64,000 nt of DNA from an uncultured Christensenella sp. GTDB lineage: Bacteria; Bacillota; Clostridia; Christensenellales; Borkfalkiaceae. The notes beneath the pieces are model-generated. The model had not been told where the DNA came from and did no database searches. It saw nothing but the letters and a program-made list of their open reading frames with translations. Each line of letters begins with the position of its first letter. Position 1 is the first letter of the stretch. Below, in pieces: positions 58,371 to 64,000 of this stretch. Both the position numbers and the translations under genes were made by a program. The stretch spans positions 161,456 through 225,455 of the forward strand of contig CAJTQF010000003.1 of NCBI GenBank assembly GCA_910578565.1, in the 5' to 3' direction.

Positions 58371-59948
58371 ATGTTACAAGTTAATAATGTATCGCTGCAA
58401 TACGGCAGTAAAAAGCTGTTTGAAGATGTAAATCTTAAATTCACTAAGGGCAACTGTTACGGCATTATAGGTGCAAACGGCGCAGGCAAGTCGACCTTTT
58501 TAAAGGTGTTGAGCGGCGACGTCGAGCCGAACAAGGGTGACGTTTCAATGGATAAAACCGAAAGAATGTCGGTTTTACAACAGAACCAGAACGCTTATGA
58601 CAACGTCACCGTTCTTCGCGCGGTAATGCTCGGACACAAGCGTTTAATAGAAATTATGGACGAAAAGGACGCCCTTTACGCCAAAGCCGATTTTACCGAA
58701 GCGGACGGCGTACGGGCGAGCGAGCTTGAAAGTGAGTTTGCCGAACTCGGCGGTTGGGACGCCGAATATGAAGCGCAGACTTTGTTAAACGCTTTGGATG
58801 TAACCGAAGAGTTTTACGACACACTTATGGCGGATATGGACGCTAAGCGTAAGGTCAAAATTCTTTTGGCGCAGGCGCTTTTTGGCAATCCGGACATACT
58901 TCTGTTGGACGAGCCTACCAACAACCTTGACATTAAAACTGTCCGCTGGCTTGAAAATTATCTTTTGGATTTTGAAAACACGATAATAATAGTATCGCAT
59001 AACAGACACTTTTTAAATAAAGTCTGCACTCACATTTGCGATGTGGATTACGGTAAAATCAATATGATGCTCGGCAACTACGATTTCTGGTATGAAACCA
59101 ACCAACTTCTTGCACGCCAGCAGCGCGACCAGAACAAGAAGAACGAACAGCGCGCAAAAGAGTTGCAGGAATTTATCGCAAGGTTTGCGGCGAACGCTTC
59201 AAAATCGCGTCAGGCGACTTCAAGAAAAAAAGAACTTGAAAAACTCACGATTGCGGACTTTAAACCGTCTTTGAGAAAATACCCTTTCATAGACTTTAAA
59301 TATGAAAAAGAAATCGGCAACGATATATTAATGGTAGAAGGGCTTACTAAAAAAGGGTATTTCGAAAATGTATCGTTCACCGTTCAGAAAGATGAAAAAA
59401 TCGGTATTGTCAGTGACAAATCTACTACGGTTTCAATGCTGTATGATATTTTGGTCGGTAAAGTTCAGCCTGATGCAGGCACGGTCAAGTGGGGCAAGAC
59501 AATAACCGCTTCGTATTTCCCCGAAAATAATAACGAATATTTCCAAGGTTGTAATTATACGCTTGTAGAATGGCTTAGCCAGTTCTCAAAGGACCATTAC
59601 GAAGAATATTTACGCGGTTGGCTGGGCAGAATGCTTTTTTCCGGAGAAGAAGCGTTAAAGCAGGCAAAAGTATTGTCCGGTGGTGAAAAGGTAAGATGTA
59701 TGCTTGCAAAAATGATGCTTGAAGGTAGTAATTTCCTTATTTTTGACGAGCCGACAAACCATTTGGACCTTGAATCTATTACCGCATTAAATAACGGTAT
59801 GAAGAATTTTAAAGGTTGTATGCTTTTTACGTCCCACGACCAGGAACTTATGAATACCGTTGCAAACAGAATAATAGAAATAAACGGCACCAAGAAATTT
59901 GATAAACAGGTGTCTTACGACGAATATATTGATATTTTGACTAAGTAA
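58371..59948 (+). CDS. ABC-F family ATPase with degenerate second nucleotide site
   Basis: 525 residues, two ABC domains without TM segments. Domain 1: GIIGANGAGKSTFLKVLSG, signature weakly visible before KVKILLAQALFGNPDILLLDEPTNNLD, then the HNRHFLNKVCTHI switch. A charged P-site linker of about 80 residues (ARQQRDQNKKNEQRAKELQE) follows. Domain 2 has LSGGEKVRCMLAKMML and FLIFDEPTNHLD, but its Walker A reads GIVSDKSTTVSML (residues 345-357) with no Gly or Lys in the right place. The family acts on ribosomes (translation factor or target protection). It most resembles YkpA/YbiT types. Confidence 0.94.
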   Translation: MLQVNNVSLQYGSKKLFEDVNLKFTKGNCYGIIGANGAGKSTFLKVLSGDVEPNKGDVSMDKTERMSVLQQNQNAYDNVTVLRAVMLGHKRLIEIMDEKDALYAKADFTEADGVRASELESEFAELGGWDAEYEAQTLLNALDVTEEFYDTLMADMDAKRKVKILLAQALFGNPDILLLDEPTNNLDIKTVRWLENYLLDFENTIIIVSHNRHFLNKVCTHICDVDYGKINMMLGNYDFWYETNQLLARQQRDQNKKNEQRAKELQEFIARFAANASKSRQATSRKKELEKLTIADFKPSLRKYPFIDFKYEKEIGNDILMVEGLTKKGYFENVSFTVQKDEKIGIVSDKSTTVSMLYDILVGKVQPDAGTVKWGKTITASYFPENNNEYFQGCNYTLVEWLSQFSKDHYEEYLRGWLGRMLFSGEEALKQAKVLSGGEKVRCMLAKMMLEGSNFLIFDEPTNHLDLESITALNNGMKNFKGCMLFTSHDQELMNTVANRIIEINGTKKFDKQVSYDEYIDILTK

Positions 59949-60023
59949 GCTGTGTTTTTTACAAAATAAGACAATAAACTTTAAAATATGTAAAATATAT
60001 TTTGTATTTTTTTACAAAATTAC

Positions 60024-60052
60024 TTTACATTTGATTTTTTCTGCGCTATAAT
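60024..60052 (+). promoter_or_regulatory. spo0A promoter
   Basis: TTTACA (60024-60029), 17-base spacer, TATAAT (60047-60052). Upstream an inverted repeat ATTTTGTA-TTTTTT-TACAAAAT (59999-60020), with a further TACAAAAT at 59960, may bind a regulator. Confidence 0.7.
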
Positions 60053-60114
60053 ACCCTTACAATTAATTGTTCCGTAGAATGAAAAGTTACCCGGGGGTAT
60101 AAAAGAGGATTAAC

Positions 60115-60882
60115 ATGAAAACAAATGTTGCAATTTTTGAGCGCAATGAAAATTATTTTAAAGAATTAAATGATTATTTTTACAACTCTGATAATTTTAA
60201 CGTGTGCGCGGCAGCGCTGTCGGGTGACGCTGCATTAGAAGCGCTAAAAACAGCTAAGCCCGATGTTGCTATTATCGACCCTATGCTTAAAGGCATTGAC
60301 GGGATAAAACTTCTTGATCACATAAAATCTACATATCCAGACTGCGTTTCAGTCGTCATTTCCGAATTCGATAATGATAAAATTGTAAACCTTGCCATAA
60401 GTCACGGTGCAGTTTACTTTTTTATCAAGCCGGTAACGCCGCAAAACGTGGCTGAAAGAATAAGCGATATTCTTGAACACCGTACAAACGAGCGGAAATT
60501 TACAAACGAAGTAAGGGACAAGCGCAAAATGAATTCTCTTGACGAGAAAATAAGCAGCATATTTATCACCATAGGAATTCCGCCCCACATAAAGGGATAT
60601 CAGTACTTGCGTGAAGGAATAAAAATGGCGGTGGCAGACCCTACTATTATCAACAAGGTCACCAAAGAACTTTATCCTAAAATCGGTAAAAAGTTTGAAA
60701 CTTCTGCAAGCAAAGTAGAGCGTGCTATTCGTCACGCAATCGAAGTTGCCTGGAACCGCGGCAGAACCGAAGCAATTTCTTCGATATTCGGCGCAAAAGT
60801 TTACATAGGCAACGAACGTCCTACCAACAGCGAGTTTATCGCTCTTGTTGCGGACAAGCTCCTTTTGGAGTACTTAAACTAA
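60115..60882 (+). CDS. spo0A: Sporulation/stationary-phase master regulator Spo0A
   Basis: 255 residues. The receiver domain (1-120) has the phosphoacceptor Asp55 in AIIDPML, Ser83 in place of the usual Thr, and Lys105 in FFIKP. The usual N-terminal Asp-Asp pair is Glu9-Arg10 (FERNENY). The C-terminal DNA-binding domain is unmistakable: GIPPHIKGYQYLREGIKMAV, TKELYPKIGKKFETSASKVE, RAIRHAIEVAWNRGR and RPTNSEFIALVADKLL. It binds 0A boxes when phosphorylated. AGAGGATTAAC before the ATG. No sporulation genes flank it here. Confidence 0.95.
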   Translation: MKTNVAIFERNENYFKELNDYFYNSDNFNVCAAALSGDAALEALKTAKPDVAIIDPMLKGIDGIKLLDHIKSTYPDCVSVVISEFDNDKIVNLAISHGAVYFFIKPVTPQNVAERISDILEHRTNERKFTNEVRDKRKMNSLDEKISSIFITIGIPPHIKGYQYLREGIKMAVADPTIINKVTKELYPKIGKKFETSASKVERAIRHAIEVAWNRGRTEAISSIFGAKVYIGNERPTNSEFIALVADKLLLEYLN

Positions 60883-60907
60883 TTTCGCCCAAATCATTCT
60901 TCTTCAT

Positions 60908-60948
60908 GTAAGGACCTTTCGGCTTGTCTGAAAGGCCCTTACTTTTTT
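60908..60948 (+). terminator. spo0A terminator
   Basis: The stem GTAAGGACCTTTCGG with complement CTGAAAGGCCCTTAC (few mismatches) is followed by TTTTTTT. Confidence 0.9.
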
Positions 60949-60994
60949 TGTGATTTTCTTTGTGTCACCCTGTCCGAGAGAAATTTCGGTTTGA

Positions 60995-61038
60995 GCACCT
61001 TAATCTAAAAAAAATTGATATGGCGCAAAGCGAAGTCG
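60995..61038 (+). repeat. Dispersed repeat R1, copy B
   Basis: GCACCTTAATCTAAAAAAAA, then ATATGGCGCAAAGCGAAGTCG, matching 21210-21254. Between 60949 and 61197 nothing else gene-like is seen. Confidence 0.8.
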
Positions 61039-61197
61039 GAGGGTTTCTTTGGGAATAGAAGGGAATGGGAAATTCTACGGCTTTGCTACGCTCTGCTCGT
61101 AATTACAACAAAAAACGCCCGCAATACTGGCAAAACCACAAGATATTGTGGACCGGAATGTGGAAAACCACAATTTTAAAAATTTTGTCAAAAAGTC

Positions 61198-61226
61198 TTG
61201 AAAAATTTAAAACCCTGTGCTATACT
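61198..61226 (+). promoter_or_regulatory. Strong promoter of the non-coding RNA
   Basis: TTGAAA (61198-61203), 17-base spacer, extended TGCTATACT (TATACT 61221-61226). Predicted start at A61233. Confidence 0.78.
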
Positions 61227-61232
61227 TGCTAT

Positions 61233-61453
61233 ACCACATTTAATCAACTTTAATCTTAGGGGGTCCTTTTCAGAACTTAATAAATCTATCCCGATACACT
61301 AAAGGTGTATGCATTTAGTATCTCTTGATAACTGAATTTCGGGATAGTTCGTTTTAATGCAAAATTGACTCTTGATTTTGGTTGATTAGGTGTGGTAACC
61401 GTAAGAGATACTACATAGCAGAGTGTGTCTCTTTCGGGAGCCACACTTTTTTT
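61233..61453 (+). ncRNA. Structured non-coding RNA candidate, 6S-like layout
   Basis: About 221 bases from the predicted start to a T run, with no open frame. The first 16 bases (ACCACATTTAATCAAC, 61233-61248) pair with 61381-61396 (GTTGATTAGGTGTGGT) allowing G-U. Further in, AATC/GATT and GGGTC/GACTC extend the rod, then comes a large bubble of about 20 bases on each side, then CTATCCCGA/TCGGGATAG closing an apical part with hairpins TACAC-TAAAG-GTGTA and AGTATC-TCTT-GATAACT. A closing stem, central bubble and apical stem within about 165 bases is the plan of 6S RNA, but primary-sequence proof is lacking. It could also be another structured leader or RNA. An intrinsic terminator ends it. Confidence 0.55.
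61422..61453 (+). terminator. Terminator of the non-coding RNA
   Basis: AGTGTG-T-CTCT-TTCG-GGAG-C-CACACT, one internal mismatch, then TTTTTTT. An upstream AAGAGA (61403-61408) could pair with TCTCTT (61428-61433) in competition. Confidence 0.85.
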
Positions 61454-61524
61454 ATTGCCTTTTTGTTTTTGCTTTGGCAAGGCAACGTTTGCGCTATATA
61501 TCATTCCGAGCGAATGTAGCGTCA

Positions 61525-61547
61525 TTCTGAGCGTAGTCGAAGAATCT
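61525..61547 (+). repeat. Dispersed repeat R2, copy B
   Basis: TTCTGAGCGTAGTCGAAGAATCT, matching 21536-21558, preceded by a weaker related TTCCGAGCGAATGTAGCG (61504-61521). Located about 40 bases before the surface-protein start. Confidence 0.8.
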
Positions 61548-61583
61548 CGGCAAATACAAAAAAAGGCAGGGGAGTAATACTAA

Positions 61584-64000
61584 ATGCAAAAATTTAAAAC
61601 ACGTAATTTTTTAACGGCAATACTGGCTTTGTTATGCGCGGTAACGGTCGCTCTCGGTATAACTTTTGCTTTGCCTAATAATGAAAAGGTGATGGATGTT
61701 GATGCTGCAACAACGATAAATGTTGACGTAAGATTTGATGCGGCTAAATATTGGAGTTCATTAAATAGTAATCCTAATAGAAATAGTGTTGCGTATTCTG
61801 CAATGTCAAACACTAAGTATAATTGTATTACGTCATTTACAGCAACCGGAGGTGTTGGTACAGGTTCTGTGAGTACAGTAATAGATCCGTCAATTAGTGA
61901 TTATCAACCGATAAATGTAATAGCAGTCCCACTAATACTAAGTGTGGAAGTTCCTGCACATACGGTATATAAAATATCATACAGTATTCGTGGCGAATTA
62001 CCTGATAATACTAGTTTAAGTGTTATAAGTGATGATTGGAAACCGTATTCAGGTAATATAGATGATATTATAATAAATGGTTACTGCTATCAAACAGATG
62101 ATCCGAGTAATGTGAGTGGTTTTGGTGTACAGAGAAGAGTACCCACCACTTATAACAATTATAGCATGTTGCTTTATAATGCGTGTGATACAGTTGCTGT
62201 AATGGAGTTATATACTATTCATATTGAGACTTTACATTTGGGTAGTGATGGGTATCATAATGCTGGTAATAATACTATTTCGTTTAGTATTGGTTGTTCG
62301 GCGACATTAGAGACAGTGTTGGGCGCACCTACTGCATTAGGTGGAAATAATATTGATTTCGACGGGACAATTAAATCTTTTAATATAGATTATAATACTG
62401 TTGTTAACGGTTTTGGTACAGGTAAAATATTTAATTTTGTTTATAATTCGTTTGCTACCGATGTATACGGAAGCAATATGATAACTTGTAGTGATGCTGG
62501 TTATCATTTGAATATAGCGGCTGAAGCATTTGATTTTGATGGTAAAACAATAAGCGCAAGTTCATACGATTTAAACGATATAAAATCTGGTAATTTTAAA
62601 GCAACCGAAGCAGGAACTTATAAAATAAAATTCAACTTAACTTCGGCTGCGATAGCCGCAGGCATAACCTGGTCGGACGGCAGTACTAGTGAAAAAACAC
62701 TGACGTTTACGATAAACCGGGAATCGGTAACAATCCCCACGGTATTGAATGCTACGCAGACGTATAAAGGTGGAGAATACGAGTTTAGCGTAAGCAATTA
62801 CGACAGTGCAAAGATGTCGGTGAACACGTCGGGACAGACGTCCAGTGTGGCAGGCACAACAGTGACGTGGGACAGCGTGAACGAAAAGTTCAAGGCAACA
62901 GATGCCGCTGTATATACAGTAAAGTTCAAATTAACAAGCCCCAACTATATGTGGTCGGACAATACGTCAACGGACCAGAGCAAGACAATAACGATAAACA
63001 AGAAAGAGCTTACTATAAACACAACAAACAGCACGACGTCGGCAAGCAATCCCACGTTTGACTTTGGCTCTGCGGGCAATATGACAGTCAACGCAAGCGC
63101 GAGCGGGATCAGTAATCCTGATTTTGTGTTGAACATGTACTATATCAAGGATGGCGATACGTCGAACCCGTTGACGGCAGGGATAGACGCAACGACAAAT
63201 ACGTTGGACGTATCGCAGATATCGAGCTCGGGCAGTTATACGCTGTGCGTGGAATTGACGGGCGCAACATCGAACAAGAACTACAGCATCGCGAACGGGA
63301 AGTACGAGTACGCGTTCACGATCGGCTCGGGTTCGATAGATTTCAGCGTAATCAACTGGCAGTACCGCGAAGGAACGGGCAACGCGTCAGACCTGTTTGT
63401 GGGCGGGGTACAGGAAGTATTAAGGTATAAGCTGGATTCGGGCAGTGCGGTTAAGTATTATATACTGGCAGATATCGCCGCAGGCGGGTATCTGAGTATA
63501 GACGCAAATTATAACAGCAACGGCTACACAAACGGGTTCATGACGACGAACGCAAGCGGTGCTACGGTGCAGTACGCAGACGGCGTGGGCAAGTACAAGA
63601 CTCGCATCGCGTTAAAGACGGACGCAGACCACAAGTTCAAGAGCGGCGGTAGCAACAACGGCAGTTTCGGCGGCGACGACCTGAGCGGCTGGTACGAGAT
63701 AGAATGGGAAATCAGCAAAGGCAAGATAGACCAGGACTATCTGGATAACCTGAACAAGAACCTGCAGTACAAAGTAGCAGGCGGCAGCTGGCAGACATAC
63801 GACCCGGAAAATCCGCCCAGCTACGGTAACGGCGCGGTGGAGATACGGTTGAACCCCGCGAAGTATCCGGCCGGCGTGAGCGGCGCAAATATAACAATAA
63901 ACAACAAGAACACAAACATCGGCACGTACACGGCGCAGGTGACATTGACGACAGACACGACGAACTACGAGCCGGTGGGCACGCAGACGTTCCAGTGGCG
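61584..64000 (+). CDS. Second giant surface protein (3' end outside window)
   Basis: Open for 805 codons to the window end. The start (CAGGGGAG upstream) and signal peptide MQKFKTRNFLTAILALLCAV are paralogous to the 21580 gene (shared NLLTAILALLCAVT-like core). The N-terminal 350 residues are Asn/Ser/Thr-rich and AT-rich at DNA level. From about residue 375 the codon use turns GC-rich and Ig/MBG-like repeats begin, with WSDG(S/N)T and WEISKGKID motifs and the block YDPENPPSY that matches YDPSNPPQY of the other protein. A TM helix and cytoplasmic tail are expected beyond the window. Role unknown. Confidence 0.85.
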   Translation, partial: MQKFKTRNFLTAILALLCAVTVALGITFALPNNEKVMDVDAATTINVDVRFDAAKYWSSLNSNPNRNSVAYSAMSNTKYNCITSFTATGGVGTGSVSTVIDPSISDYQPINVIAVPLILSVEVPAHTVYKISYSIRGELPDNTSLSVISDDWKPYSGNIDDIIINGYCYQTDDPSNVSGFGVQRRVPTTYNNYSMLLYNACDTVAVMELYTIHIETLHLGSDGYHNAGNNTISFSIGCSATLETVLGAPTALGGNNIDFDGTIKSFNIDYNTVVNGFGTGKIFNFVYNSFATDVYGSNMITCSDAGYHLNIAAEAFDFDGKTISASSYDLNDIKSGNFKATEAGTYKIKFNLTSAAIAAGITWSDGSTSEKTLTFTINRESVTIPTVLNATQTYKGGEYEFSVSNYDSAKMSVNTSGQTSSVAGTTVTWDSVNEKFKATDAAVYTVKFKLTSPNYMWSDNTSTDQSKTITINKKELTINTTNSTTSASNPTFDFGSAGNMTVNASASGISNPDFVLNMYYIKDGDTSNPLTAGIDATTNTLDVSQISSSGSYTLCVELTGATSNKNYSIANGKYEYAFTIGSGSIDFSVINWQYREGTGNASDLFVGGVQEVLRYKLDSGSAVKYYILADIAAGGYLSIDANYNSNGYTNGFMTTNASGATVQYADGVGKYKTRIALKTDADHKFKSGGSNNGSFGGDDLSGWYEIEWEISKGKIDQDYLDNLNKNLQYKVAGGSWQTYDPENPPSYGNGAVEIRLNPAKYPAGVSGANITINNKNTNIGTYTAQVTLTTDTTNYEPVGTQTFQW

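Noticed and set aside
61384..61453. T-box leader signature (AGGTGTGGTAACCG before a terminator)
   Set aside because: It only loosely resembles the AGGGTGGNACCGCG T-box. No specifier stem is seen, and the next gene is a surface protein, not an amino-acid gene.
61233..61453. Retron msr-msd RNA, because of the long pairing of its ends
   Set aside because: No reverse transcriptase gene follows. The next frame is a surface protein.

Overview
The window looks like chromosomal DNA from an uncultured member of the Firmicutes, probably class Clostridia and plausibly a gut lineage close to Christensenellales. The class assignment rests on gene content: a Spo0A homologue, WhiA, DUF1292 after yqgF, DUF4364, a TSCPD-domain protein, L27 with the Firmicutes N-terminal leader, type III CoaX and AdhE/Nfn fermentative enzymes. 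The order-level placement is inference. Consensus sigma-A promoters (TTGACA-17-TATAAT), GC-rich hairpin terminators and AGGAGG-type ribosome binding sites are easy to see. No phage, insertion sequence or CRISPR array was found.

Layout. 1-5.8 kb: a pectin/uronate-type sugar locus (partial sugar ABC ATPase, two membrane proteins, cytosolic GH28 galacturonase, GH105 unsaturated uronyl hydrolase, AraC regulator). 5.9-10.3 kb: two AT-rich genes for exported repeat (InlB/Listeria-Bacteroides type) proteins and a decayed third copy. 10.3-18.6 kb: housekeeping and small genes (GNAT, membrane metallophosphoesterase, L21/L27, cyclophilin lipoprotein, small XRE regulator with a divergent 51-codon ORF, YqgF, DUF1292). 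18.6-20.9 kb: rpsB-tsf, with an unusual repeated Lys/Ala/Pro/Glu tail on S2. 21.6-27.3 kb: a 1533-residue membrane-anchored surface protein with a long cytoplasmic tail, and a solute-binding-like lipoprotein. 27.3-36.4 kb: murB-PHP-whiA-dnaE, then pfkA and a PfkB-type sugar kinase. 36.6-43 kb: energy metabolism (adhE, a choline/aminoglycoside-kinase-like gene, nfnA-nfnB). 43-49.4 kb: DUF4364/TSCPD, a Nudix hydrolase, a probable pantothenate ECF substrate-binding subunit with coaX, homoserine dehydrogenase and an ATP-grasp ligase. 49.4-53.5 kb: tRNA-Ser(GGA), an autoregulated TetR-ABC drug/peptide exporter operon, and an M29 aminopeptidase. 53.6-60.9 kb: an rRNA methyltransferase, a heterodimeric ABC exporter, an ABC-F ATPase and Spo0A. 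60.9-64 kb: a structured non-coding RNA candidate and the start of a second giant surface protein that runs off the window.

How the parts work together. The sugar locus would feed uronic acids into glycolysis (pfkA). AdhE and NfnAB would dispose of electrons as ethanol while balancing NADH, NADPH and ferredoxin. The surface-protein islands share flanking repeats and paralogous N-termini and look like the variable, accessory part of the window. The most interesting points are a 6S-like RNA candidate at 61.2-61.45 kb, several genes whose -10 box sits 6-8 bases before the ATG (predicted leaderless mRNAs), a PriA-3'BD-like domain fused to NfnA, a terminator-like leader before the pantothenate transport gene, and the repeated tail of ribosomal protein S2.
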